From Spinacia oleracea (lineage: Eukaryota > Streptophyta > Magnoliopsida > Caryophyllales > Amaranthaceae): a stretch of DNA of 64,000 nt. This document shows positions 21,738 to 33,539 of the stretch, one piece after another. Position 1 is the first letter of the stretch; every line of letters begins with the position of its first letter. The notes under the pieces are model-generated. The model did not search any database, was not told the DNA's origin, and was given only the letters and a program-made list of their open reading frames with translations. The position numbers and the translations under genes were made by a program. The stretch is from NCBI RefSeq assembly GCF_020520425.1, contig NC_079489.1, positions 18,996,001-19,060,000 on the forward strand, written 5' to 3'.

Positions 21738-23184
21738 CCCTCAATAGGGCAATATCAATAGAATAAAATTCAATGAGGTTTGTTTCCATGCCACATCATC
21801 ATTTTACAAACCTTGATTGTAATGAACCCTCTACCAACAATATACAAACCTATACAAAGGTTTATATGTGGGACACAATATCATTCATCTCATTTAAAAC
21901 AAGACGAAAATTAAAAGAAAATTAAAATATTTTGCATACATGGCAAAATTTCAACAAATAGTGAGGTTTATCTACAAGCATCTAAAATGCAACACAAATC
22001 TCTTGACAAACCTCTTATTGTCATTGCCCTCTCCTTTAAAGACTCATTGACACTTGTCATGATCTAAAAGATATCTTGAACTCACTGTAGCTTGTTACTC
22101 ATATTCTTCGTTAGGTTTGAGTCTTTATTCACATAAACTAGCTTTTGGGCCCGTTTTTCGCACGGGCTTTTACTTACTTGAAACTTGAAACTATTTTTTT
22201 GAGGGAGAAACTACAATTTTTCAAACAAATGATAAGTTACATACAATTGCACAAGCTGCTATTATAATGCTTAAAAGAAAAAATAACGGCAATCTACACG
22301 AATGCATATATTTACAAAGAGAATGCTAATTTAAACCCGCAAAAAAATGGTTTCATCTAAGATGGATCAATAATTTTGTTGTCTAAAATTGTAGAAAATA
22401 GTCTCTCATAACTGAAACCATTTTCCAAAATTTTTAAATAGTCTCTCATCACCCCCTTGTTTAACATGGTCCATTTTCACCTTATAATCCAATCCTTTGA
22501 TAGAATATCTTATTGTTGAATTATGCACATTGATTTCAATAATAATTATCAACTATCAACTGCTCATATATACATATAAATGGAATTCAACTTAAAATAG
22601 AGTGAAAGATATAGAAATTAAAGTCATCAGAGATCTTGAGGCAGTCGACAACGTTCAATTGTACCTTAATAGTTTGGGATGAAAATTGCAATCCAAGTGA
22701 GTATCTGAAAGTGAGGTACTTATAAGGGATGTTGAATTTGTAAGGAATGTTATGAGTTAATGACAAACTCATTTCAGTTACATTGGAAGGGAGGGTGGAG
22801 GGAGAAGAGGAGAAGATTAGGAATTGAAGAAATTAATTTATTAATTCATTGAATTAAATTGAATTAAATTTGGAGGTTATAGAAGCTGAAAGGGAGGATT
22901 GAAGGCCACGTGTTTTCAAAATGTTAATGCTTACGTGTCTGCCACATGTCTTCAAAATGATGTTACTTATGTGTCCTTGAAATGGAGATGGTTATGTTTT
23001 TTAAATACTAGGTATTGATTTTAAAAGGGGAGATTCAAACAAACTCTTGGCTTTTGGTTTTTCTTTTTTATCATTATAAATTTACAATTTACAATTTGAA
23101 ATAAAAAAATAATTATGGAAAGTTAAACATTTTTAATTTAAACATTTCATTCCTAAACTAATTAAGTGTGCAAGTACTAATTGA
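21738..23184. other. Non-coding stretch, no gene seen
   Basis: AT-rich sequence without a supported open frame. A sequence resembling the GGGCCCGTTTTTCGCACGGGC phrase near 22147-22168 is a short inverted repeat often seen at edges of plant repeats. I could not define a whole element from it. Confidence 0.4.
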
Positions 23185-23369
23185 AGTTGGCATGAGCGGT
23201 TAAGAGCCTGTTGCTCCTTAACCAAAGTCTCGGGTTCGAGCCTTGGATATGGAAAAAACTTCAACTGGGAGGGATGTTGTCCATCGAGGTACCCATACAA
23301 TCTCCTGCGGGAGAATAGTCCACTCGCCAAAGGCGGTGAGAACTCCTCGTAGTAGAACCAAAAAAAAAT
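23185..23369 (+). mobile_element. tRNA-derived SINE
   Basis: It begins with a tRNA-like Pol III promoter: A box TGGCATGAGCGGTTAAGAG and B box GGTTCGAGCC, about 35 bp apart. A non-tRNA body with CTGCGGGAGAATAGTCCACT follows, ending in an A-rich tail (about 23360-23369). The size (about 185 bp) and order fit plant SINEs. The target duplication is not clear. Confidence 0.8.
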
Positions 23370-23454
23370 AAGTCGGCAAGTGTTTAAGAAAGAGGGTCGT
23401 ATGACTAATGTTGACGTTAATTTATTTCTCGGCCGAGTGTGGCACGATTCGGCT

Positions 23455-24215
23455 TATGAGTGCAACTATTTATATTACACTAAAACTCATCTATGTAATA
23501 ATTTAACTATTATGCTCATATTTGTAACTATTTATATTATATTTTAACTAATCGATATAAGAATTTAACTATTTAGCTTGTAAGTTCAACTATTTGTATT
23601 GTACTTTAATTAATTTATAAAAGAACACAATTATTCGGCCCATAATTAAAGTGAAATTTGTATTATACTATAACTAATTTATGTAATACTCAGTTTAACT
23701 ATTCAGCTCATAAGTGTAATTATGTATATTTTAACTAATTTATATAAGAACTTAACTATTATCTCACAAGTGCAACTATTTGTATTTTGCTTTCACTAAC
23801 TTATATAACAATTTAATTATTCGGCTCATAAGTGCAACTATTTGTATTATACGTAGTATTTTTTCCTACTTGTGTTATACTTCCTCCGTCTTTTAATACT
23901 CGCAACGTTTGTTAGTTTCACGCATGTCAATGCACAACTTTGATAATTTATATCTTAAATTCTCTTTATGCAAAAATTATAAAAAGTTGATATTTTGAAA
24001 ATACACATTGAGACGAATCTAACAAGATCCCACATGACTATGTTTTATCTTATACAAAAAACACTACGAATAGTCAAAGTAGATTATATGAATAGTGGCA
24101 AAAGTCCAAACGTTGCGAGTATTAAAAGACGGAGGAAGTATATCATAACTAATTTAGATAACTATTCAGCTCATAGGTGCAACTATTTGTATTGTATTGT
24201 ATTGTAATTATTTTG
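23455..24215. repeat. Degenerate ~60-bp tandem array
   Basis: Repeated phrases (GGCTCATAAGTGCAACTATT, TTGTATTATAC, TAACTAATTTATATAAGAA) recur about every 55-65 bp for roughly ten units. The array is interrupted by the Stowaway MITE at 23880-24138. No coding content. Confidence 0.75.
23880..24138. mobile_element. Stowaway MITE
   Basis: The 259-bp element has nearly perfect TIRs (CTTCCTCCGTCTTTTAATAC at the left end, its complement at the right) and TA duplications (23878-23879, 24139-24140). The TIRs extend about 32 bp, to AACGTTTG. It is inserted in the 60-bp tandem array. Confidence 0.92.
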
Positions 24216-24832
24216 TTTTGGGATTAATTACCTTCTACGAGTATTACTTTTAGTTATGTTCTATATTAATTTTTTGTAACAAAATTTAATTTTTAGAAGT
24301 AAATAAAAATGACGTCATGCTGACATCAACACGCGCTGGACAACACATTAAAATTGGTCTCATAGTCAATCACGAGACAGTCTCACAGGAAAGCCACTTA
24401 AGTGTTATCCTACACATTCACGCTCACATACCTTAGTCTTAACAACCGGACCAATACTTCACTGATCGCGTACGTATAGACACTAGTAGCTACTTTTTCC
24501 GTTCTATAATGACGAGCTTCTACTTCTCACGTTTGACAAATGCAATATCATTTTATTTTATCTCTAACTAGTGTGTGGCCCGCTCCGATTGCTACATTGA
24601 ATAGTTAAATTTTTAGATTTTTCTTGAGCTCAATATTTGACAAAATACATGTATAGCATAAAGTGAAAAATATCCATCAAGCTCGTCAGCTACACAAACA
24701 CACTATGTCGCTCGTCAACTACACAGACACACTATGTCATATATCATGCTAAGTAAATTTTCAGATAAATCATCTTACATTTTGTATAATTTGTTTTCTA
24801 GTGGAACTAAGTGCTTCAAATTAATAAACACC

Positions 24833-24836
<4 letters not shown>
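24216..24836. other. Non-coding stretch, no gene seen
   Basis: No supported gene. A duplicated phrase CACACTATGTC with AGCTACACA/AACTACACA occurs near 24690-24740, and an ACTAGTGTGTGGCCCGCTCCG phrase lies near 24567. Confidence 0.4.

Positions 24837-24870
<34 letters not shown>
24837..24870. repeat. (TA)n microsatellite at the left edge of a composite element
   Basis: About 34 bp of alternating TA directly abutting the sequence GAATCATGATCTGGTGAGAA. Confidence 0.95.
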
Positions 24871-24874
<4 letters not shown>

Positions 24875-25693
24875 CATGATCTGGTGAGAACCACCCCTTA
24901 AGATGAGAACTGAGAACTAATCTCAGCCGTCGATCAAATCAATCTAACGATCCACATCTCACCCGAACAAATCAAAAAAGTAAGGGCAATCTGGTAATAT
25001 TGCATTGCTGAACGACCTCCTCCCCACACAATAGAGAATCCATAATTCTTTCTCTCTCTTCATTCAGTTTTCTCTCTCCTCTTGCAAATCCTCTCTACTA
25101 TCGGGCTTCATCTTCTTCAACATTCTCGTTGTCCTTGCAAATATCTTCGAAAAAAAATTGCAACTCTTTTCCAATTAATTTGTCAGGTACGTAATTGATT
25201 TTTTGGATTTTGTTTCAGTTTTTTCTATTTTAATTTTTCTCCCTTCATTCAATTAGTATGCAGTTGTTCTTCGATTTTGCTGATTATTTTGTTGTTGTTC
25301 TTCAATTTTTATGTTCACGTACTTGATTTGTATTCAATTAGGTTTTCGAATAATTTTTTGTTCCCTTATTCATGTTCCTTATCTTGTTCTGTTGCTATTT
25401 TCGACTGATTTTACAAATTAGGGTTTTGAATCAGTGTTTGTTTATTTAATTCCGTTAAATTAGTGTTTTCTATTGATTAACTTTTGTATTATTCAAATCG
25501 AATGTATATTTGTCAGAGCAATAATTGAGTTATCTTAGAACCACTCTAGAGCCAATGAAGATCTGACATTAAAAAAAAGGGAGGATTAGGGGAAACCATG
25601 GTATTAGGAGAAGTATAACAGATGGATGCTCCCAGCTCTACAAGTTTGATTTATGCTGTTGTATATAAGAAATTATAACCTTTATAAATCACA

Positions 25694-25780
25694 GGCTGCC
25701 AATTGGAGGGACATTTTGGCTGTTAATATTGCAAATTCTGGCCATCTTGATCCCGAAGAATTACCTGAAATATGCAGGTG
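25694..25780 (+). pseudogene. Captured exon-like fragment
   Basis: A stretch bounded by a good acceptor (ATCACAG) and a donor (CAG|GTGAGT) encodes AANWRDILAVNIAN followed by SGHLDPEELPEICR in one frame. A CT-rich leader-like region with a CAG|GTACGT donor lies at about 25040-25190, upstream. It reads like a transduplicated piece of a host gene. I do not recognise the source gene. Confidence 0.4.
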
Positions 25781-27118
25781 AGTTGTAATTGCCTGTAAAC
25801 TGTTCAATTGTTAAAGTGTTTGATCAGGTTATTTTTGAGTAGACACTATGTCTGTTTTATTACAAAATTGACATAGGTTGTCATCTGTAATTTTTGTCTG
25901 ATTTTGGCGGCCTAACTGCAGTGTCTAACGTCTTGACTTGGAGCCATGTTCAGTTTTGAGAGATACATGGATACACTGTAAATTGAAGAGTCCATCAGAC
26001 TCTGTAGTCTATTGTGTTTAATGACTACAAATAGGGATCATAGGTGGGAAAAAAAGGTGAATGCATACCTATATTTCAATTTTCTACCCATCTTTGGTAG
26101 TGGGATGAGAGTGGAACTATGGATATAGTCATACTCACCCGCCTGATCCCCATCCTTCCTACCTCACCAGTATATAGTACTAATCTAATAAATAGTATGG
26201 TAGACTAACTTAGAGGTGCTAGAGCCATTAATAGTGGATTTTCAGTTTTATATCCAAAGTTGTTTATATTTAGATGTATTAAGTGGCAATCCTTGAAGAT
26301 GTAGTGAGTATTTGAGGCTGTAGTGGGGCTGGTATGGTGGATATATTTATGTTCTTCTATATGCTGTAGCAGTCTTGTTTGCAAACGAGGGTTTAGTTCT
26401 GTTAGAGGCAGCCTTTGTTCTGACCAGCCAGGCACCCACGTTCAGATCTGTTGGTTGTGCAGGTATGTTTGCACTTTGGCAGTAGCTAGTTGCCGTAGAC
26501 CTGATGCAGGATGTTCGAATCTGAAGTCAACTGTACAAGGTTGAATTTTGTAGCAGGTCGATACATAGTCTGTTATGCTAAGAGAGGTTCCTGAATGATG
26601 GGTTGGTTTTGTGGACTCTGTTGGAGTTTCTTAACTACTTTTGTCTTTTTTTCTTCTTTACTTCGACTGTCAATTTACGCTACTTATTATCAGATAGCAA
26701 TGAGAGTACACAATAACATAGACACGTAGCAATGGCTTTATTGCATATAATTAAGTTTTTTTTACTTTTTGTATTATTTTATTTACTTTTAATGTGAAAA
26801 CCTTTACTTTAATCTCATATTACTTCTTTGTTATTCTTATTGCCTATGTTACCTACATTTTTACTCCTCAAATCTCAACACCATAAACAAGCATCAAACC
26901 AGTAAGTCCGTGATAGATTTTCCCAATAAATCAACTTTGGCATTGCCAACAGTTCAGACTTTTTCCAACTGACCCAACCTACTAATTTAGCACTACATCA
27001 TCCTCCTGTCCTTCCTACTTCTAAGCAAAAAAGCATCACATCCTTTAAACCATCACAAGACTGCATACAACATATATGTGATTGTATTCTAGTTATCCCG
27101 AATCTATGTTCAGATAAT

Positions 27119-27189
27119 AACCTACTAGCTCAATTGGAAGAGCATTGTGCAAAAGCGCAAAAGATGTGGGTTCGAATCCCACGTGGGTT
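27119..27189 (+). ncRNA. tRNA-like sequence, copy 1
   Basis: 71 bp fold as a cloverleaf: acceptor AACCTAC/GTGGGTT (one G-T pair), D arm TAGCTCAATTGGAAGAGCA, and T arm GTGGGTTCGAATCCCAC with the canonical TTCGAAT loop. The anticodon arm is abnormal. TTGTGCAAAAGCGCAA forms a six-pair stem with a four-base loop, or a 16-nt arm where 17 is normal. It is therefore not a standard tRNA gene. Internal A and B boxes could still recruit TFIIIC. Confidence 0.6.
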
Positions 27190-28086
27190 TATCTTTGTGT
27201 GTTGGATAAGAGCGTTGTGCAAATGCGCAAAATATGAAACTCATCCTACAATTCCAACCCACTAACTCAGCTTCCTGAAACAGAAACTGAACAGATTCAA
27301 CCTTTTGTTCTGATCAGATGCAACCTTTGTTCTTATCACCTAGGCAGCTGCGTACTGATCTGTTGGCAGTAGCTAGCTAGTTGTTGTAGACTTGATGCAG
27401 AATGTTTAATTATTATTTTGTTTACTTTTGGAGGTATTGAGTTTACTATTAAAGATATTAAGTTTGCTTTTGGACAATTTGGTGTATGTCAAACCAAGTT
27501 GATATTGATGTTGTTCGGGTGAACTCTCTACTTAACACTACAAACTGAATACAGATGCAGCTGTAACCAAAGAAGGAAGTCTCAGACTTTCATTTAGGCT
27601 AGTATTGATGTCAAGAGACTCAAGACCACTATACCAGTGACGATTCTACCCTGAGTATGTTCTGTGAGAACCTTTACTTTGACCTTAGGTCCCTGCTGCT
27701 GGGCATACTTTAAACCTAGATTAAAACAGGCTTTATATATGAAAGTGAGGATGTAAAGAAGACAGTTTTTGACGTTGAGGATTCAAAGGCGCCTAAAGCT
27801 TGCTGGCTATTCCAGTAAGTTTTTCAAATCTTCTTGGGACACTGTTGGTAAATACATTTAGAAAATTTCTATTTACTTTTGAGATTTTTTAATCTACTTA
27901 TGAGTTATTATTATTTACATTTGAGTTTTAAGTACACATATGCTTAATTTTGAGATTTACTTTTGAGTTCTTTCGATTTACTTTTAAGTTCTTTTTATTT
28001 ACTTTATGAATAATTTTGATGAACAATGTAACAAATGAGTTGATTGGCTTCAGGGAATGGATGTGATGCATTGAATCTAATCATAA

Positions 28087-28157
28087 AACCTACTAGCTCA
28101 ATTGGTAGAGCATTGTGCAAAAGCACAAAAGATGTGGGTTCGAATCCCACGTAGGTT
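28087..28157 (+). ncRNA. tRNA-like sequence, copy 2
   Basis: The same structure as the copy at 27119, with a perfect acceptor stem (AACCTAC/GTAGGTT) and a perfect six-pair anticodon-arm hairpin TTGTGC-AAAA-GCACAA. The T arm GTGGGTTCGAATCCCAC is identical. Flanks carry TTTACTTTTGAG motifs. Confidence 0.65.
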
Positions 28158-28465
28158 CTATATTTTTTACTTTTCAGTTTCCTTTATTTACTTTTGAGTA
28201 TATTGTTTACTTTTGCTGAACTGGACAAAAACTATCTCAACGAGCACTGGAGCGCTTGCAATAGGCCTGCAGACCCTCAAAATTTTCTGCAACACTAAAC
28301 ATACCAACGGAAAAAGTACTGATTTCATTTCTCAAAAAACTACCAATCTGCTGATTACTTATTTTCTTATTTACTTCTGAGTACTTTTAATTTACTTTTG
28401 AGTATTTTTAATTTACTTTTGAGTTTATTATCCACTTTTGAGTTTTTTTACGCGTGTGAATCACC

Positions 28466-28535
28466 AACCTATGTAGGAGTTGAACCTACATCCATGTGCA
28501 ATGGCACATTGCTCTCCCATTTGAGCTAATAGGTT
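28466..28535 (-). ncRNA. tRNA-like sequence, copy 3
   Basis: Minus-strand member of the same family: acceptor AACCTAT/ATAGGTT perfect, D arm with TAGCTCAAATGGGAGAGCA, anticodon-arm hairpin ATGTGC-CATT-GCACAT, T arm GTAGGTTCAACTCCTAC. Base changes in the stems are matched by changes on the opposite side (compared with the other two copies), which suggests that the fold was maintained. Confidence 0.6.
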
Positions 28536-28926
28536 TCGGCTTAATATTTAAGAAAAAAATTACAACCAAAGTTCCATTATCATTTTGTTTACTTTTACAG
28601 AGATTTAGTTTACTTTTAGAGAGATTTAGTTTACTCTTGCACAAATTAGTCACTTTATCTGTTTGGCCTGGTTTGGTCAAAACACCATCTTAATGATATT
28701 AAAAGATGCCAAATGTAAAAATTATGGAAAAAGCTCAATGAATTTACTGCTGAGCATAATTAACAAAAGTAGATAATTAACTCTGAAAAGTAAATGGAAC
28801 TAATTTTAAAGTAAATGGAACTGATTTAAAGTAATTCACATAAACAAAATCTCAAGTTGCTTAAAAGTAGATAAATAACTAAAAAGAAGTAAATGGAACT
28901 AATTTAAAAGTAAAGCTTATAAACAA

Positions 28927-30785
28927 TGGTTTTTTCATGAAATGCCCCTGAGGTTTGCAATAATACACCAAATACCCCTGCGCGTTTCAAAATTCATAGA
29001 ATACCCCTATTTAAACTTAAAGTGCACCAAATACCCTTGGATTTAACGGCCGTTAGTACTCCGTTAGCGTTAATTTACGTTTATGCCCTTATTCACCCAA
29101 TATTCTACATTTTAACTTAAAAAAAAAATCTTATTTCTTCTCTCTCCTCTCATCTCCTCTATTGTTTCTGGCCCTTCTTAAATACTCGCCCCTCTTCTTC
29201 TTCTTAATCGTTTCTCTTCTCCCCTCACCCTCCTCTTTCCTCTCAATCTCACATCTCTTTTTCCTGGGTATCAAAATGGTGAACCCAACCACAATTTTTC
29301 CTTCTTCAAACCATCTTCATCAAACATCAATTGCTAACTCAAATCCCCAAATAATCGAACCCAAATTTTCTAGTGAATTGAAATCGTGAATTGAAGTTTG
29401 ATGAAGAAGGGGAGGTTTAAGACGATGACGAATGGTGATGATATGCGGGTTAGCATGTGCCCATGAACATGAATTCATATTTCTGTTGAAATTGAAGATG
29501 TTGAATTCAGATTTCATGTTGCCCCTATTTTCTGGGCTGATTTTTTTTTTGCGAATTTGGGGGTTGGATTCGAAGGACGGAGAACAAAAATAGATAGAGT
29601 AGAGAGCATAGAGGGTAGCGCAACAATTAAGAGAGAATACATAACTAAATCGAGGGAGCATATGAAATTAGAGGAGATTTTGGAGCAACATTTGTTTTTC
29701 AGATTTTGATTTTCGTTGGTTTTCCTATTTTAGATTTTGGAGCTGAGTTCTTCGTGAGCATAGAATAGCAGCGGCAGCAGCAAGGGGCGAAAAACAGCAG
29801 AATTTCGGTAGATTAGAGAGAGATTGTAGACACTGGAATTCGAATTTGTAGTTTAGATTTTTCGATTTTAGGAATTAAACTCTCAAAATTTAATGTTTTC
29901 TTCTTCAACATTATGGGTTTTTGTGTTAGAAGGCTGTGTATGTTTCATGGTTGCTCCTGCTGTGTATTTGGTGAAGGTTGTGTATGTGTTGTAGTCATTC
30001 TGCAGGTTCTGGTTTCTGCAGGTTCTCTGCAAGCTCTCCCTTTCTGCTTGATGCTGCTGTGCAATACTATGGTCTTTGTATCAGGTGTTTGACCTGGTTT
30101 TGGTTGTGCTGCTGCTGTGAAGTTCTTGTGTGCAGGGTGTCCAGTTAAGGCTGGTTTTGAATACCTGGTTTTGGTTTTGTTGTTGTTGTGCAGTCCTTGT
30201 GTGCAGGATGTCCAGTTAAGGCTGTGGTTTGCTTGCTTACTGGTTTGCTTCCCAGCTGCTGATGTTGTGTTTATGCTTGTTTGTTCTTTGCTGCCCTGGT
30301 TCTGCTGGTTGTTTTGCAGTTCGAGTGGCTTGTAATTGATGTTTTTTTGTGTTTTAGTTAGGGATGCGGTTGTGCTCCCCTTGCTGTTTGTTTCCTTGTT
30401 ATTTGGGTTTGTTCTTAACTGGTTTCTACCATTTTGGTAATAAAATTTGCCTTATTTACCAAAAAATTTATTATGGGTTTTGTTCTTCAATTTTCAGATG
30501 TATTGATCTTCAATTTTGGGCTTCAAATTCATTTATTAATGGTATAAGTTGTTTGGATATTTGGTGCAAAAAACTTTATAAATAGGTGTGTATTATGCAA
30601 AAAGTTTATAAATAGGTGTATTTGGTGAATTATAAACATGACTTAATGGAGGACTAACGAAAAGTCATAATAGGGGTATTTGATGAACAGTACAGAAAAA
30701 ATAGGGGTATTTTATGAATTTTGAAACGCGCAGGGGTATTTCGTGCATTATTGCAAACCTCAGGGGCATTTCATGAAAAAAACCG
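28927..30785. mobile_element. Non-autonomous MULE (Pack-MULE-like)
   Basis: TIRs of about 100 bp, nearly identical (GGTTTTTTCATGAAATGCCC, continuing through TGAGGTTTGCAATAAT and GCGCGTTTCAAAATTCATA). A perfect 9-bp duplication TATAAACAA (28918-28926 and 30786-30794) is typical of MULEs. The 1.86-kb element has no transposase. The interior has a CT-rich leader-like stretch (29125-29270) and a gene-like segment with short open frames, possibly captured host DNA. I do not recognise it. Confidence 0.88.
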
Positions 30786-31001
30786 TATAAACAAAATCTC
30801 ATCTTTATCGCTTTCCTTTGTACAGGCTTTGTTAGCTAGTTGCCATGACTGATTTCAAATTAACTATGAAATCCCATCGAATTCACATGAATCTGTATTA
30901 CCTACACTGAGTAGTGAGTAATGTCTTTGCAGATTCAACAAGTAATCGTTGGTATTAAACCAGGGCTAGGAAGCTGCTGGACAGGGTAAGACACTCAACA
31001 T

Positions 31002-31211
31002 GTGGGAGTTTCAATCAAAATTCATGGAAGCCAAAATAGGGAAGTAAACAGGGCTTATGATGCTACTTTCGCGCTAGCTAAAGCTGCAAAGGAAGCATGT
31101 ATCAGTAGCTTTAACGACTGCAGTAATACTAATACTAACATTAATACTTCAATTGATCTAGATTATATTGCAGTCTCCAATATAGGGCCAACCCTTCTTC
31201 AAGTTGTATAG
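31002..31211 (+). pseudogene. Short gene-fragment-like open frame
   Basis: A 69-codon open frame (VSIKIHGSQNREVNRAYDAT ... LDYIAVSNIG) has amino-acid composition more like coding DNA than the AT-rich surroundings. I do not recognise the family with confidence. It lies about 100 bp before the PKS-like fragment and may come from the same captured gene. Confidence 0.3.
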
Positions 31212-31312
31212 AGGTGTTGCAGGAGATTTTAGCCTTAACAAAACCAGAGAGCTAAAACCTCAGTGTACAGAATAATTGGGGAAAAGAGAACAACACACAA
31301 ACATGTATTGTT

Positions 31313-31589
31313 CATTTGTCCAGAGGAACTGAGGAGTTTAGCACCTCAGACGCGCCTAGTGAGACGTACAAGGACACAGAGAGCGATGCTAGCTCCGACT
31401 TGTTTGAGATCGAGTGCCTTTCGTGTACTTCCAACCCAGTGAATCAGATGCCTGGGCTAGTAGTACCCTCTGATGGCAGTACAACCCCAAACAACTCATA
31501 ATACACCTAACGACGCTAGCATCGAGTGGAGTGTTGTAACTGCTAGTGTTGCTGATTTCTTAGTTGCTTATGATTTCTAGGACCACAGA
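31313..31589 (+). pseudogene. PHYTOCHROME KINASE SUBSTRATE-like gene fragment
   Basis: One frame reads EFSTSDAPSETYKDTESDAS then SDLFEIECL, matching the SDASSDLFEIE motif of plant PKS proteins. A second frame a little downstream reads DASIEWSVVTASVADF, matching the SEASIEWSVVTASAADF motif of the same family, then stops. The two motifs are in the right order but different frames, with a stop (TAA, 31499-31501) between, so this is a decayed fragment. PKS proteins act in phototropin and phytochrome signalling at the plasma membrane. The fragment lies within a composite transposon and was probably captured. Family recognition is from memory of the motifs. Confidence 0.55.
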
Positions 31590-32470
31590 TCGAGGAAACT
31601 ACACTCAGTACCCCAGCACAGGATAACAACCTCAAAATCAAGTTTAACTACTTCTAAAGCAGCTAATTCCAGTTTTACACACAAATTTTCTCTAGATCAG
31701 TTTATACATCAGCTAATTCCAGAACCAAAACTGACTATCAAGATTCATAAGTAAACAAGCATTGCTTCAAAATTACACTTAATATACTCAGAAGTAAACA
31801 AAATATCTTCAAAAGTAAGCAAAATATCTTCAAAAGTAAACAAAAGTTAAGTTACATTACCTTTTTGTGGAAATTTTTCATTTTTGATGTACTTGCTTCA
31901 ATTATGAGTTGTTTCAATCAATGATGAAGGAGGACGACAATCAGTCCGGTAACCAAAAGGGGATGAACATCGAACCCCAATATTCAATTTAAAAACCTAG
32001 AAATCGAATTGGACTGAATTAATAACACTTATCTCTATCTAAGGGAAATTCACACCAAATTATTGATGAACTTGCAATTCATGCCAAAAAATGATTCAAT
32101 CCACATGCGAAGATCAAAGAAATTAGCAATTAAAATTAGCGAAATTAAAAATCGAGAAATCTAATTGAATTTACTAACAACATTTACCTCTACGATAGAT
32201 AATTTTTGGAGTGAATTCACCAAATAACTTGAAGACTCTCAAATAACTGATCGAAATCATCTCAAGAAATTGGCATAAAATCCAGTACCAAAAAACCACA
32301 AAATCGCAACAATTTCGAAGATATTTGAAGAGACATGGATCGCAGTCGATTTCTCAGGAGAGTAGATACTGAAAGTCGTTGATATTTCTGGGAAAGAGGA
32401 GAGAGAAACGCATATGTTTGAATTTTGGAACCAAAGGTGATCGGGAGTGAGTTTGTTAAAATTGGATCTC
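31590..32470. other. Non-coding right arm of the composite element, no gene seen
   Basis: AT-rich DNA with AAAAGTAAAC repeats (31780-31850) and paired phrases such as TCTCTATCTAAGGGAAATTC and ACCTCTACGATAGATAATTT that look like diverged duplicates. The approach to the terminus includes CCGTCGGAT on the minus strand. Confidence 0.4.
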
Positions 32471-32848
32471 ATCCGTTAATCTAGGTTTAATCCGACGGTG
32501 ATGAGAGGTTCTCATTATAAGGAGTTCTCATCTTACAATTCCACTTGCATGGACCCGGTCCACCATAAGATTACCATGGACCAGGGTAATTAGGTAATTT
32601 TAACAGTGAGTAATTATAGAAACTGTAGGTTCTGTAAAGTAACTATATCTCCAGAATAATAACTATGAACATAATAATGATAAGAATAACTATTCTATCC
32701 AAAGAGTAACTATATCATATAGAAAAGTAATTTTAACTGTAAAACAATTACTACTATATATATTCATTCTTGCAGACAAAAAGAGTAAATTATAGAAACT
32801 ATAGGTTCTGTAAAGTAACTATATTTTCAGAATAGTAACTATGAAATA

Positions 32849-32849
<1 letters not shown>

Positions 32850-32906
<57 letters not shown>
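32850..32906. repeat. (AAT)n microsatellite
   Basis: Trinucleotide AAT/ATA tract of about 55 bp. Confidence 0.95.
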
Positions 32907-33539
32907 TAGTAATTTCGATGAGAACAATTATTCTATCCAAAGATTAACTATATTATATAGAAAAATAACTTTAGCTGTAAAACAATTACTATATTATAAA
33001 AATAAACAATATGATATAGATGGTTTAGCGGTCATATAGTAATTTTTTCTATTATATATCACATAATTACTGAAATATAAAAGAGTAACTATATCAAAAG
33101 TAACAGTAATTATAACTCTTGAACAATAATAAAGAAAACATTAACTACTTGGTTAGTTGTTTTAGCTACGACATTCTAATTCTTTGCATCTATTAAATAA
33201 ACCATGTTAAACTCAAATGTTTTTTGAACTAAAAAATACTAATCGACACGTCCACGTGGACCACGTCTCTTTTTTCCACCAACACATCATGTGCTTCCTC
33301 TACCACGTTCTTGGTTTCCATTGTTGTCAGGATTTTCTTCTTCTCCTCCTGCTTTTGTTTTCCTTGCAGAATTTATTCTTTGCACGATTTCAATTTTGGG
33401 TGCATAATCTTTGTATTTCTGAATCAATAATATTTAAACTAAGTTAATAATTTAACATTTAAATATGAAAAAATAACATAGTAACTATGTAAAATATGTA
33501 GTTTCTATTATGCATCATATAGTAACTCTTACAATTAAC

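Larger units (their letters stand above)
27840..28650. repeat. TTTACTTTTGAGT simple repeats around the tRNA-like copies
   Basis: The phrase TTTACTTTTGAGT and variants recur more than ten times between 27840 and 28640, and in reverse orientation (AAAAGTAAAT) at about 28760-28915 and 31780-31850. They flank the tRNA-like copies but are not part of them. Confidence 0.65.

Noticed and set aside
22147-23020. A complete transposon between the GGGCCCG phrase at 22147 and ACTAGGTATTGATTTTAAAA near 23007
   Set aside because: I could not find matching termini or a target duplication, so I did not call an element.
27119-28157. Functional tRNA genes
   Set aside because: The acceptor and T arms are fine, but the anticodon arm has the wrong length and loop size, and the copies sit in repeat DNA. 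I list them as tRNA-like only.
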